NCBI GenBank assembly: GCA_003278195.1
Contig: QCGE01000001.1
Span: 62,001 to 126,000 of the forward strand
Direction of reading: 5' to 3'
Source: Prochlorococcus sp. AG-363-P08
Lineage (GTDB): Bacteria > Cyanobacteriota > Cyanobacteriia > PCC-6307 > Cyanobiaceae
Length of the DNA: 64,000 nt
Part shown: positions 19,435 through 27,874 of the stretch, piece by piece
How positions within the stretch are numbered: position 1 is the first letter of the stretch
How the letters are laid out: each line of letters begins with the position of its first letter
Position numbers and translations under genes: made by a program
The notes under the pieces: generated by a model
The model's input: the letters and a program-made list of their open reading frames with translations, nothing else
What the model was told of the DNA's origin: nothing
Database searches by the model: none

Positions 19435-20547
19435 ATGATCCGTTCCTTCTTCAGTCGATTGATCGCTAACAAGAAAGGTTCTTTTACTCCAAATGAAAGG
19501 TCTCAAACTGCTATAGAGAATTTGAAATTACCACCTGACAATTCCAGAGAACGTGCGCGGAGCCTCGTGTTAGGTCTCCAAGATGAGATTTGTTCAGGCC
19601 TAGAACAACTTGATAGTTCCGGGAAATTCATAGAAGAATCATGGGATAGACCCGAAGGTGGAGGTGGGCGATCAAGAGTGATGAAAGAAGGAAAAATCTT
19701 TGAACAAGCTGGGGTGAACTTCTCCGAAGTACATGGTGAAGAATTACCTCCCTCGATCCTGAACCAACGACCTGAAGCCAAAGGCCACCCATGGTTTGCA
19801 ACTGGAACATCGATGGTTCTGCATCCACGCAACCCATATCTACCAACTGTCCATCTCAATTATCGTTATTTTGAGGCAGGGCCAGTCTGGTGGTTTGGCG
19901 GAGGAGCAGATTTAACCCCGTATTATCCTTATCTAGAAGATGCTCGTCACTTTCATCGAATACATAAGCAAGCTTGTGATTCAATAAGTCCTGATTTTCA
20001 TAAGGTATTCAAACCATGGTGTGATGAATACTTCTATTTAAAACATCGTCAAGAATCTAGAGGAGTAGGAGGAATTTTCTATGACTATCAAGATGGATCT
20101 GGTCTTTTATATAAAGGCCAAAATTCAAAAGGTAAAGCAGCAATGTCAGCAGCAGAGTTAGGGGAAAGACCAAAAACCTGGGAAGAATTATTTAACTTAG
20201 CTCAGGCCTGTGGAAACGCATTCCTTCCCGCATATAAGCCTATAATTGAAAAGCGAAAAGATTACAACTATGGAGAAAAAGAGCGTGAGTTTCAGTTGTA
20301 TAGGCGTGGTAGATATGTTGAGTTTAATCTAGTCTGGGATAGGGGTACTATATTTGGTCTGCAAACTAATGGGCGTACAGAATCAATATTAATGTCACTG
20401 CCACCACTTGCCCGATGGGAATATGGTTATGTGGCTGAAAAAGGTTCTCGAGAAGCTCTTCTAACAGAGCTATTTACTACATCTCAGGATTGGCTAAATG
20501 ATCAAGAACTAGAAGCAAGGTGTGAGCCATACCAAGCTATTGATTAA
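19435..20547 (+). CDS. hemF: Coproporphyrinogen III oxidase, oxygen-dependent
   Basis: 370 aa, the usual size. [76 protein letters not shown], and [37 protein letters not shown] are hallmark HemF segments. It converts coproporphyrinogen III to protoporphyrinogen IX with O2, feeding haem, bilin and divinyl-chlorophyll synthesis, and so links to HO1/PebA/PebB in the same window. Its 3' end overlaps the convergent amidase-like gene by 11 bp. Confidence 0.98.
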   Translation: MIRSFFSRLIANKKGSFTPNERSQTAIENLKLPPDNSRERARSLVLGLQDEICSGLEQLDSSGKFIEESWDRPEGGGGRSRVMKEGKIFEQAGVNFSEVHGEELPPSILNQRPEAKGHPWFATGTSMVLHPRNPYLPTVHLNYRYFEAGPVWWFGGGADLTPYYPYLEDARHFHRIHKQACDSISPDFHKVFKPWCDEYFYLKHRQESRGVGGIFYDYQDGSGLLYKGQNSKGKAAMSAAELGERPKTWEELFNLAQACGNAFLPAYKPIIEKRKDYNYGEKEREFQLYRRGRYVEFNLVWDRGTIFGLQTNGRTESILMSLPPLARWEYGYVAEKGSREALLTELFTTSQDWLNDQELEARCEPYQAID

Positions 20548-21304
20548 TAGTTTGAGGGTTATTCAAACCATTCAAAATTGAATCAGCAATTCTTATAGCA
20601 ATCAATTTAATTGTTGTTTCACTAGTAGCAGTATTTCGCAAATTATTCTCCAACTCACCTTCTAATTTTCCTACTTCTAGAATCCTAATTTGTCTTCGAG
20701 GAGAGCCAAGTCCACCACGAAATAATATTGGATAGCGCCCAAACTCTTGAGCAAGTGACTCATCTATTGTATTTAAATTTGCGGTAAGAGCAGGAATCAA
20801 TCCCGAGCCATATCCATATTTTCCATAAGCATCAAAGTGAATTTCTATTGCGTAACCACCATTTAAAGAATGACGATATCCTTTCGACCAATTACTTCTT
20901 GGATCAGTTTCATCAACAAGATGACGTACACTTGGATCATATGAACTGATATTCAAACCTTTATCTGTACCAACTCTAACAATTTCATCTCTTATCTTTA
21001 AATTCCAATACAACTCATCTCGCATACTCTTATCCATTGGCTGAGCTCCTTTCAAATCAACTGCCTCACCAGCAGTTCCAGCTCCATTCATCCCTTGAGA
21101 ATCTGCATGTCCTGCTAAAACAAGAATTGGAATATCTTTTAATGGCTCATCTTTACCAACCCAGAAACTAGGCAATTGCACACGAGGTCCTAATAAAGGA
21201 TCAATAATTGACTCTGGATGACTTTCCACAGAGGTATGGACACCAGAACAATAGAGTCCAAACAATGCAACATAAGCTATTAATCTTTTTCTTTTGATAA
21301 GCAT
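20537..21304 (-). CDS. Exported N-acetylmuramoyl-L-alanine amidase-like protein
   Basis: 255 aa from ATG 21304 ([16 protein letters not shown]); the track's TTG at 21325 adds seven residues. A signal peptide or anchor ([16 protein letters not shown]) leads into a region with the order of an Amidase_3 zinc site: AGHAD (His), AGEAVD (Glu), [10 protein letters not shown] (His) and ILEVGKLEG (Glu). The sequence between is unlike typical AmiC, so this is a divergent family; substrate cleavage is inferred. It lies directly after the complex C assembly gene on the same strand, and probably acts in the periplasm. Confidence 0.55.
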   Translation of the reverse strand: MLIKRKRLIAYVALFGLYCSGVHTSVESHPESIIDPLLGPRVQLPSFWVGKDEPLKDIPILVLAGHADSQGMNGAGTAGEAVDLKGAQPMDKSMRDELYWNLKIRDEIVRVGTDKGLNISSYDPSVRHLVDETDPRSNWSKGYRHSLNGGYAIEIHFDAYGKYGYGSGLIPALTANLNTIDESLAQEFGRYPILFRGGLGSPRRQIRILEVGKLEGELENNLRNTATSETTIKLIAIRIADSILNGLNNPQTINQ

Positions 21305-21321
21305 GAAGTCAAGAAAAGAAT

Positions 21322-21876
21322 TCAAATAGGTGAGGACAAAAGAGATCCATCGCTAGCTAAATCAAGATGTTTTCCAAGCTCCAACTCCATAGCAATAAGC
21401 TCATCGCGATGAGCTTTGAGCAAAAGAGAGCTGCCCAAAGCTTCTGGCGGACTAATCAACCTCAATTCAACCCATTCAACTCTTGCCGCCCTGCGCATAT
21501 ATACCAAGCCAGCTAATGGACCTAATGCAGATATGCATAGTGGCCACCAACCCGTAAATGTATATAACTGGATAAAAACAAGTCCGAGACATGCAGCACC
21601 AACCGTCCCAAAAACTGATAACAAAATGGCCAAAGATTGACTTGAAGTCACACTTCCCCGAAACCTGAGTACCTGTCTATCTAAATTACCCCCATCTCTA
21701 ATCCAACCTCTTTCTTCAAGCCATGTAGTGATGCCGTTTAAAACTTCTAACGGAGGCTTAGAAGATTTCACCTCTACAACTGTAGTCCTATCTTTACTGG
21801 CAGCTCGAAGAAAAAAAATTAACCCAATAGCCAGCAATAGGGTCAACAAAAGAGTTGAAGACAAAACTTTTGACAT
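21322..21876 (-). CDS. Cofactor assembly of complex C subunit B-like (CCB) membrane protein
   Basis: 184 aa from ATG 21876 (MSKVLSSTLLLTLL); the track start at 21918 adds 14 residues with no support. One N-terminal transmembrane segment (LLLTLLLAIGLIFFLRAASKDRT), a soluble stretch with LNGITTWLEERGWIRDGG and VLRFRG, and two further hydrophobic helices (SLAILLSVFGTVGAACLGLVFI, WWPLCISALGPLAGLVYMRRAA) followed by a short strand domain match the cyanobacterial family named after plastid CCB2/CCB4, which help attach haem c-i to cytochrome b6. The assignment is from memory of the family's N-terminal pattern. Confidence 0.65.
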   Translation of the reverse strand: MSKVLSSTLLLTLLLAIGLIFFLRAASKDRTTVVEVKSSKPPLEVLNGITTWLEERGWIRDGGNLDRQVLRFRGSVTSSQSLAILLSVFGTVGAACLGLVFIQLYTFTGWWPLCISALGPLAGLVYMRRAARVEWVELRLISPPEALGSSLLLKAHRDELIAMELELGKHLDLASDGSLLSSPI

Positions 21877-22157
21877 GTCCAATAAGAAAAAACAAACTAA
21901 ATTGCTTTGAATGGCCATCCAAATGACTGACCATTAAGAACTTACAAAAATAGAACGAGGGATCTATAACAATATGGCCCCGAAAAACAAGAGAGTCTCC
22001 TTACGAGAGATTCCCTTAATACTTATTCTCGCACTAAAGGCTAAAAACATATGTAACCTCCCCATATTTTAATTACTTCCAAATTCTTTAATTATTTTAA
22101 ACTCCTTAACTTTATGTCAGCCTAATCTTTCTCTATTAAAAAATCCTTCTTTGAATC

Positions 22158-22802
22158 ATGAAAGAATTTTCTTCTAAACCCAAAAAATTTGCCGTATTTG
22201 ATGAAGATATTGATATTGAATGGGAAGCACTTCTGCAAAGTTCCACTGAATTAGCGGTAGACACAGAGGCGATGGGTCTGATCCATGGAAGAGATAGATT
22301 ATGCCTAGTTCAAGTATGTGATACTAATGACAATGTTGCATGCATAAGAATCAGGAAAGGACAGACATCTTCTCCTCGCCTTAAGAAATTAATGGAGCAT
22401 TCCTCTATTGAAAAGGTATTTCATTTCGCACGCTTTGATGTTGCTGCACTAGCAACGGGCTTAAGCATTAATGTAAACCCTATTTTTTGTACAAAGATTG
22501 CTAGTCGCCTAGCCAGGACTTATAGCCCTAGACATGGATTAAAAGAAGTTGTGATGGAGCTTGTAGGGATAGAGCTTGATAAGCAAGCACAAAGTAGTGA
22601 TTGGGGTAAATCCGAAGAATTAAGCAATGAACAACTGATATATGCTGCAAACGACACCAGATATTTATTAGCAGCAAAACATCGTCTGCAAGAAATGCTT
22701 CTACGTGAAGAGCGATGGGAACTTGCTAAAAGTTGCTTCAAATGTATTCCTGTTATGTCGACTCTTGATCGTATGCGTTTTCATCAAATTTTCGAGCATT
22801 AA
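22158..22802 (+). CDS. rnd: Ribonuclease D-like 3'-5' exonuclease
   Basis: 214 aa, only the DEDDy exonuclease domain. AVDTEAMGLIHGRDRLCLVQVCD carries the first Asp/Glu pair, VFHFARFDVAAL the third Asp, and YAANDTRYLLAAKHRL the Tyr/Asp pair. The C-terminal HRDC domains of E. coli RNase D are absent, as is usual in cyanobacteria. It would trim 3' ends of tRNA precursors and other stable RNAs. Start ATG 22158; about 280 bp of non-coding sequence lies upstream. Confidence 0.9.
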   Translation: MKEFSSKPKKFAVFDEDIDIEWEALLQSSTELAVDTEAMGLIHGRDRLCLVQVCDTNDNVACIRIRKGQTSSPRLKKLMEHSSIEKVFHFARFDVAALATGLSINVNPIFCTKIASRLARTYSPRHGLKEVVMELVGIELDKQAQSSDWGKSEELSNEQLIYAANDTRYLLAAKHRLQEMLLREERWELAKSCFKCIPVMSTLDRMRFHQIFEH

Positions 22803-22816
22803 TATATCAAAAATAT

Positions 22817-23083
22817 TTAATCTTCAATCATAAAATTCTCATCCTCTGCCAAGGCTTTTAATAAGTCATCTAATTGTTTCCCAGGACCAATCTCATTTTT
22901 GAGACTAGAGCGGGCTTCTTCCAATAACTGTTTAGCTATCTCCTTTCTTCTTTGTAAATCTTTCACCCCCTCCTTTGCAGCAGCCAATTCAACTCGTCTA
23001 CGTGCAGCAGCAAGACTAATGCTGAGGCAACTTGCAATCTCAGCACAAATTTTTAAATATGCATGATCCTGAATAGCAGACAT
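22817..23083 (-). CDS. Small conserved hypothetical protein
   Basis: 88 aa, charged and almost wholly helical: YLKICAEIASCLSISLAAARRRVELAAAKEGVKDLQRRKEIAKQLLEEARSS, then an acidic tail ending AEDENFMIED. No transmembrane segment. The N-terminal part could form a small helix-turn-helix-like bundle, but I cannot assign it. It ends 15 bp after the convergent rnd stop. It looks real because its codon use and amino-acid composition match the neighbours and no other frame is better. Function unknown. Confidence 0.65.
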   Translation of the reverse strand: MSAIQDHAYLKICAEIASCLSISLAAARRRVELAAAKEGVKDLQRRKEIAKQLLEEARSSLKNEIGPGKQLDDLLKALAEDENFMIED

Positions 23084-23144
23084 AAACTCTTCTTCAAATA
23101 TCCATTATCTATCTTGAATGAAGAAGCGCAAATTCTCAGGATTA

Positions 23145-24374
23145 TTAGCTCTTCAAAAGAAAACTCGAAACAAGTTCTGCCAACATCGCACTTCCTCCTG
23201 GCAAGCCCATACGTTGTGCCCCTCGATCTCCTAAACCATCGCGCAGATGACGGTTATTTAAAAGCAATTTAACTCTTGCAGCTAAAGCTGTTGGAGTACT
23301 GAAAGGCTGCACTGCACCTCCCAAAAGACGACTTTGACGTTTAGCAAAACCCTTCTTAAATTGAGGCCCTGATCCTGGCAAAGAAACCGCAGGTATACCA
23401 AGTCCAACAAGTTGTTCAGTTGCTGTTCCTGCTGTTGTAAGGCCAACTTCTGCCCAACTAGCCCATGCCGCGAACTGACCGGGGCCAAGCAATAGCAACT
23501 GGGAGCCTTTTTGCCAAGAAGATTGCGCTTTCAATTCACTTGCTGGTAAAGCAATAGGTTTATATCCATGCTCAAATAACAATTGACCCAACTCAGCACA
23601 TGAGGGATTTGATCCAAGTGCAACCAATACCACTATTGATTCTTCAAAATCCAAGGTTGCGAGAGAATTAAGTAATCTTTCGAAATTCCTCATAGCTTCT
23701 GGGATACGGCTTCCACATAACAAAATCAATCTTCGATATTTCACAAGAGACGGTGGGCAAAATTTGTTTTCTAATTGATCCATCATTGGATTGCCTGGAG
23801 AATGTGCTCTTACTCCATGCCTTCTAAGACCTCGAGCAGTTAATTTGTCTCTTACTGCAACCAACTTGCAACGGGGCGATCTCATTAATAGCCACTCCCA
23901 AGGATCCCATTCCGTCCCTTTAAGCCTGTGATAGTAATCACTAAGAGCAATACCAGGTCCACTCATCCAGGTGTAATCACTTTTCGGAGTGCCAATAAAT
24001 CCATAAATAGATCCACTACTCCATGCCAGTAACAATGGGAATAGGTCGCCAACTGCCAAAAGCAACCTCCCTTGAGATGCCTCATGACGAATTCGTCTCC
24101 ATTGCCTAACACAAAGCAGCATTAATCCAGAGGAGAAGTCAGCGATCAAACCACTAATACTTTGATTGCTAAAACCACCAGAAGGCAATCTTGCTATAGG
24201 ACCTATTTGATTTAACCAACCCTTAGAAACGGCATCTGTAAAGGCTTTTCCCTCTCCTACTAAAGGCATTACTTCTAAAAGAAGGTTGGGGTGAATTTTA
24301 TGAATTGATTCCAAAACCCTAAGTGCTATCAAGTCTTCTCCATGACCATTTGAAATGACTAATAGTGCTTTGAT
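23145..24374 (-). CDS. LpxB-like (lipid-A-disaccharide synthase-related) glycosyltransferase
   Basis: About 409 aa. SNGHGEDLIALRVLES near the N-terminus, LLAVGDLFPLLLAWSSG, SPGNPMMDQLE, LLCGSRIPEAMRNFERLL, and TTAGTATEQLVGLGIPAVSLPGSGPQF resemble the cyanobacterial GT-B family annotated as lipid-A-disaccharide synthase-related. It is not the true LpxB enzyme; substrate unknown. The track's N-terminus (KAAPRFELGIKDLQSSALPLGHAA) is the antisense reading of tRNA-Cys, so the real start must be downstream, yet no ATG, GTG or TTG lies between that tRNA and SNGHGED. I place it at ATC 24374 (giving M-KALLVISNGHGED); TTG 24455 inside the tRNA is the alternative. Confidence 0.75.
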   Translation of the reverse strand: MKALLVISNGHGEDLIALRVLESIHKIHPNLLLEVMPLVGEGKAFTDAVSKGWLNQIGPIARLPSGGFSNQSISGLIADFSSGLMLLCVRQWRRIRHEASQGRLLLAVGDLFPLLLAWSSGSIYGFIGTPKSDYTWMSGPGIALSDYYHRLKGTEWDPWEWLLMRSPRCKLVAVRDKLTARGLRRHGVRAHSPGNPMMDQLENKFCPPSLVKYRRLILLCGSRIPEAMRNFERLLNSLATLDFEESIVVLVALGSNPSCAELGQLLFEHGYKPIALPASELKAQSSWQKGSQLLLLGPGQFAAWASWAEVGLTTAGTATEQLVGLGIPAVSLPGSGPQFKKGFAKRQSRLLGGAVQPFSTPTALAARVKLLLNNRHLRDGLGDRGAQRMGLPGGSAMLAELVSSFLLKS

Positions 24375-24419
24375 TCCCTGGCTGATACCACCTGCGGAAT
24401 ATAGTGATACTTGATCAAT

Positions 24420-24490
24420 GGCGGCATGGCCAAGCGGTAAGGCAGAGGATTGCAAATCCTTTATCCCCAGTTCGAATCTGGGTGCCGCCT
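24420..24490 (+). tRNA. tRNA-Cys (anticodon GCA)
   Basis: 71 nt cloverleaf. Acceptor GGCGGCA pairs with TGCCGCC, short D loop CCAAGCGGTAAGG, anticodon arm GAGGA-TTGCAAA-TCCTT gives GCA, T arm CCCAGTTCGAATCTGGG, discriminator U as in other tRNA-Cys. It is antisense to the 5' part of the ORF-track call on the other strand and marks the left edge of the accessory block. Confidence 0.96.
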
Positions 24491-24558
24491 TCTTACCTCT
24501 CCTGAAGATCAGTAGGAGGAATTCAATTATTAGCTCTCTCTTACGCATCTAAAGCTGT

Positions 24559-24576
24559 AGGACAATCAGTCCTTTT
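24559..24576 (+). terminator. Possible terminator after tRNA-Cys
   Basis: AGGAC-AATCA-GTCCT followed by TTT lies about 70 bp downstream of tRNA-Cys. The stem is only 5 bp, so this is a weak candidate. Confidence 0.3.
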
Positions 24577-24816
24577 ATCCTCAAATTCATTATCGCAAGA
24601 ATGCTACGCCAAGCCAATCATCGAGGATCCCAGAGTAATTAAGAATAAAATGAATAAATTCATTGGCTGCAACTTGGCCATTTGCCTAAACAAGCAGTAA
24701 TACATTTAGCCTGTAAAGCCTGTAAGAAATGCGTTGCATTTATTTAATTTAATGAGTAGCCTTTTTATCTTTAACACAAGATCTGTACTTTCTGAAATCA
24801 TTTGCTCCGTATTTCC

Positions 24817-25908
24817 ATGAAAAGACAGCCAAAAATAGCATTAGTCTTATCAATTAACTTCTTGGCATTCTTATGCTTTATATCAATAATTGAGTTATTC
24901 CTAGGTAAATGGATCAAGAACTTTGCAAGTAAATCAGACTACAAACCAATACCTGCAATGATTAAGAATAGAGTTTTAAAGTATGATGCACGAGAGATAT
25001 ATTCATCAAAAAACTCAGTACCTATAATATACAAAAGAGACAAATTAGGTTACAGGAGTAGATCTCTGCCTGATACAAAAGAAGTTATCTTAGCGATTGG
25101 AGGCTCTACAACTGATGAAAGATTTATTACTGAGGGCGAAACCTGGGTAGATAATTTAGACACGTTGATTCCTGAATTCGATTTTATAAACGGTGGAATC
25201 GATGGGCAAAGTTCTTATGGACACCGCATTGCAATCAAAGAATGGCACTCCTTGGCTTTAGAAAAAGAAAATACAAATTCAATAATATTCTATATAGGAA
25301 TTAATGATCGAAAGCTATTAAGAAATCAATTAACTAAGTACGACATTGCACAGGGCTATGAATATATAAAAATCATTTTGAAAGATAATTCATTTTTTTA
25401 TAGCAATGCTTTAAAGGTTTTCAATGGATTAGGAAGCAAGAAAGGGGCAATACTGAGAAGACATATGGCAAGGGAAATTGAATTCCTGAAAAAAGGGAAA
25501 ATCTATGATTCTCACGAAAGATTAAATAGATCATCTTTTATATCCTACAAAAAGACTTTTTCAAATCTACTTTCAGAGACAATAAATAACTTCCCTAATA
25601 GTCGTATATTTGTAGTTCAGCAACAAATACCAGGATGCAAGTTCCTAAATAATCATAGAGTATATGACAGACACCCACTTATTTATGAAAAGCATCCTGA
25701 CATGAAATCTATATGCCTTGATTTGCTGTATGTATATAATATCCAAGAAGAAATCATTAATTCGTTTGATTTCAAGGAAAGCATCACTCTCATTCCTATG
25801 TATCTACAACCTGTCCTAGACGATGATGATGTTTATGATTATATTCATACCAATAGAGATGGTTCTCTTAAAATTGCAAAATTTATTCAATCATTTCTTA
25901 GACGGTAA
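24817..25908 (+). CDS. Membrane-anchored SGNH/GDSL-type hydrolase
   Basis: 363 aa from ATG 24817 (MKRQPKIALV); the track's TTG adds five residues. An N-terminal membrane anchor (IALVLSINFLAFLCFISIIELFLG) is followed by SGNH blocks: AIGGSTTDE (block I Ser), NGGIDGQSSYGH (Gly block), FYIGINDRKL (block III, G-x-N-D) and YDYIHTNRDGSLKIAKF (block V His). Such extracytoplasmic esterases often deacylate or acylate surface glycans. The gene is AT-rich, lacks an operon partner, and sits in the accessory block beside tRNA-Cys. Substrate unknown; orphan status suggests horizontal origin, which is inference. Confidence 0.75.
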   Translation: MKRQPKIALVLSINFLAFLCFISIIELFLGKWIKNFASKSDYKPIPAMIKNRVLKYDAREIYSSKNSVPIIYKRDKLGYRSRSLPDTKEVILAIGGSTTDERFITEGETWVDNLDTLIPEFDFINGGIDGQSSYGHRIAIKEWHSLALEKENTNSIIFYIGINDRKLLRNQLTKYDIAQGYEYIKIILKDNSFFYSNALKVFNGLGSKKGAILRRHMAREIEFLKKGKIYDSHERLNRSSFISYKKTFSNLLSETINNFPNSRIFVVQQQIPGCKFLNNHRVYDRHPLIYEKHPDMKSICLDLLYVYNIQEEIINSFDFKESITLIPMYLQPVLDDDDVYDYIHTNRDGSLKIAKFIQSFLRR

Positions 25909-26065
25909 TTAATACTCCAAGATACTATTTCTCAATGATCATAGGTTTCACGCAATCAATCAGGAGATTTGCATTATAGATAAAAATACTTAGCAAGAAG
26001 AATGATTCTTTGAGGTCAAAAGCATATATCTAAGACTAAAAAAAGATTCAAAGTCATTGCACAAA

Positions 26066-26302
26066 TCATTTGCCTCCATTGCAGAAATTTACTGCAGCAG
26101 AAATACTATTATCATTTCTTAATTCTTCAATGCAATCATTAAAAATCATTGCTTCTTGATTCATTGAGGATAAGCCTAATGCAATTGCTGCCAGAGAAAT
26201 TGATGCGACAACCCTTGTGCCGAGTGTAGTGAATCCAAATAGAAGCATTAGAGCCTTTTTTCTTGAACAGCTCTTCTTATTTTTTTTTTGAACTTTACTC
26301 AT
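26066..26302 (-). CDS. Small hypothetical membrane/exported protein
   Basis: 78 aa. Lys-rich start (KVQKKNKKSCSRKK), a long hydrophobic stretch (ALMLLFGFTTLGTRVVASISLAAIALGLSS) and a short polar tail with two Cys (DCIEELR, VNFCNGGK) look like an exported or anchored miniprotein. Codons 5-8 contain a run of ten A (plus strand T10, 26280-26289), prone to slippage. I recognise no family. It lies between the SGNH hydrolase and an orphan gene. Confidence 0.5.
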   Translation of the reverse strand: MSKVQKKNKKSCSRKKALMLLFGFTTLGTRVVASISLAAIALGLSSMNQEAMIFNDCIEELRNDNSISAAVNFCNGGK

Positions 26303-26403
26303 GCCTTGTCTTATATGAAAACCTACTCTATGTCTTACTTGGCTGATTTGACTAGCAAAAAAAGCCCAGAAAACCGTATATCATAAATAAAAACAGAAAA
26401 GAA

Positions 26404-26937
26404 ATGAAGCCTATCAAACAGATTAAAAAAACAAGAGAAGCTTCACCACTTTTTAAATACTGGGGATCCGAGCAAAACAAGGACGATGAAATGGAAAGAC
26501 TTTCAATGAGTAATCCTTCCGGTCCATACAAAGAAGGTGTTGCCTTATTTAATGAAGAGCCTTATAAGTGGGAAATCTTATATCAAAGTATTTTAAAAGA
26601 AATCATAATGGGAGACAAAAGCTGCATAAATAGTCTTTCAAAACTACTACTATCAGTCAACATATCTGAAAGAGAAAAAGTTATCAAAAACTTCTCGAAA
26701 TTAAATTTACTTGAAAAAGAGATAATTGCGGAAATAAGTGAAATTATCTTTTCTAAAGAAAATGATATTTTAAATGGAAGCCATTACCCTGGCAAAAAAA
26801 ACAATGTAAAAAGATTTATCAGAATATTAATTGCAATTTTTACAAATCCGTATGGAGTAGAATTAAAAGCAAAAAAAACCAAATTATATGAACATACTGG
26901 CTATATAATAAATGCTATCAAGCAGCCTTACACATAA
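26404..26937 (+). CDS. Hypothetical protein
   Basis: 177 aa, no family recognised. An N-terminal basic stretch (KPIKQIKKTREASPLFKYWGS) leads to an acidic-basic helical body (YKWEILYQSILKEIIMGDKSCINSLSKLLLSVNISEREKVIKNFSKLNLLEKEIIAEISEII) and a more hydrophobic end (FIRILIAIFTNPYGVELKAKKTKLYEHTGYIINAIKQPY). No signal peptide or clear membrane helix. The gene is rich in A and in AAA/ATA codons. It ends 12 bp before the stop of the convergent recombinase-like gene. Confidence 0.55.
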   Translation: MKPIKQIKKTREASPLFKYWGSEQNKDDEMERLSMSNPSGPYKEGVALFNEEPYKWEILYQSILKEIIMGDKSCINSLSKLLLSVNISEREKVIKNFSKLNLLEKEIIAEISEIIFSKENDILNGSHYPGKKNNVKRFIRILIAIFTNPYGVELKAKKTKLYEHTGYIINAIKQPYT

Positions 26938-26949
26938 CCACTTAACTCT

Positions 26950-27531
26950 TTATTGTTGTTCAACTATTATTCGCCTTATTGTTGAAAGAGCTAGTCCTGT
27001 TTGCTCTCTGATAGCCCGATAAGAGAATCCATCTTGCCTTAACCTGATGACTAGCCTCTCCTTAATAGGACTAGTTCTTGGCCTCCCCCCAGTATTCCTA
27101 ACTAGAAAATATTCTTCATCTATATTTCTATTTGGCTCGGCATAAATAGGCTTTTCCTGAAGTGATAAGAGCCCGTAAAGCAATGAAATAATTGGCAATG
27201 ATACATTTCCTATTTTACTAGTGTCAATAAGGCCATCAATACTTCTAATCTCTATCCCCTGACTATGTATGCAATGCAGAGAATTTACAACCCTAGAATA
27301 ATTACTACCTAAAGAACTTAAAGTCAAAAGAATTAATTGATCCCCATACCGCAGATTCTTTAATGCCAAATCTAATTGTGGCCTTTCGTGTATAGATCTA
27401 ACACTGGTTGAAATGTCCTGAAAAATCTTATGACAACCCTCCCTTCTAAGTAGAGAAACTTCTTTATCCACATCTCGACTAAATGGACCTAAGTAAGAAT
27501 ATCCAACTTTCCTCCTAAAAGAATCCGCCAT
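26950..27531 (-). CDS. Serine-recombinase-like DNA-binding protein lacking catalytic residues
   Basis: 193 aa from ATG 27531 (MADSFRRKVGYSYLG), or from ATG 27585. The resolvase fold is readable: GYSYLGPFSRDVDKEVSLLRREGCHKIFQD, ERPQLDLALKNLRYGDQLILLTLSSLGSNYSRVVNSLHCIHSQGIEIRSIDGLIDT. Where active enzymes have Y-A-R-V-S this reads Y-S-Y-L-G, and where they have K-L-D-R-L-G-R-S it reads T-L-S-S-L-G-S-N, so the nucleophilic Ser and the catalytic Arg residues are gone. A C-terminal Hin-like helix-turn-helix (GGRPRTSPIKERLVIRLRQDGFSYRAIREQTGLALSTIRRIIVEQ) is intact. It probably acts as a regulator rather than a recombinase (inference). Confidence 0.75.
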   Translation of the reverse strand: MADSFRRKVGYSYLGPFSRDVDKEVSLLRREGCHKIFQDISTSVRSIHERPQLDLALKNLRYGDQLILLTLSSLGSNYSRVVNSLHCIHSQGIEIRSIDGLIDTSKIGNVSLPIISLLYGLLSLQEKPIYAEPNRNIDEEYFLVRNTGGRPRTSPIKERLVIRLRQDGFSYRAIREQTGLALSTIRRIIVEQQ

Positions 27532-27589
27532 GAATGGCTTTCTATGAGCAAGAAACCGTGAAGAAGTTTTCCTAAACCCAGGCATAAAA

Positions 27590-27657
27590 GTTCCAATAAC
27601 ACTGTTCCAATAACTATTATAGCGAAACAAATCCAGAACAGTTATCAGAACAGCTGT
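27590..27657 (-). promoter_or_regulatory. Promoter with two pairs of direct repeats (putative operator)
   Basis: On the minus strand this reads CTGTTCTG-ataa-CTGTTCTG, then TATAAT (27616-27621), then GTTATTGGAAC-agt-GTTATTGGAAC (27604-27614 and 27590-27600). The -10 element lies between the two repeat pairs, and the second pair covers the expected transcription start. An 8 bp palindrome ACAGCTGT lies at 27650-27657. The position directly upstream of a helix-turn-helix protein suggests autoregulation. Confidence 0.45.
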
Positions 27658-27874
27658 AATTATGGGCTGATCTCTAAATTTTCATTATTTTTGAAGCTTT
27701 TACAAAGCCCTCACCATTCCAGTAATAATAAGATATATGTTATGCAAACCGTTTTTAAAGTACTAAGTCCAAACATAGGCTCTTTAGATTAAGCTTTCTT
27801 TGTTTATTGAGTTGACAACCTAGGATTGGATTCAAGAGCTTGAAACGCTCCCTTTCTAAAATTTAATTATCCAA

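Noticed and set aside
21974-22072. 32-codon ORF upstream of rnd (MAPKNKRVSLREIPLILIL…)
   Set aside because: Too short, no ribosome-binding site and no recognisable feature; may be chance in AT-rich DNA.
24420-24548. N-terminal part of the 467-aa ORF (…AAPRFELGIKDLQSSALPLGHAA…)
   Set aside because: It is the antisense translation of tRNA-Cys and typical of spurious extended calls; the protein family begins near SNGHGED.
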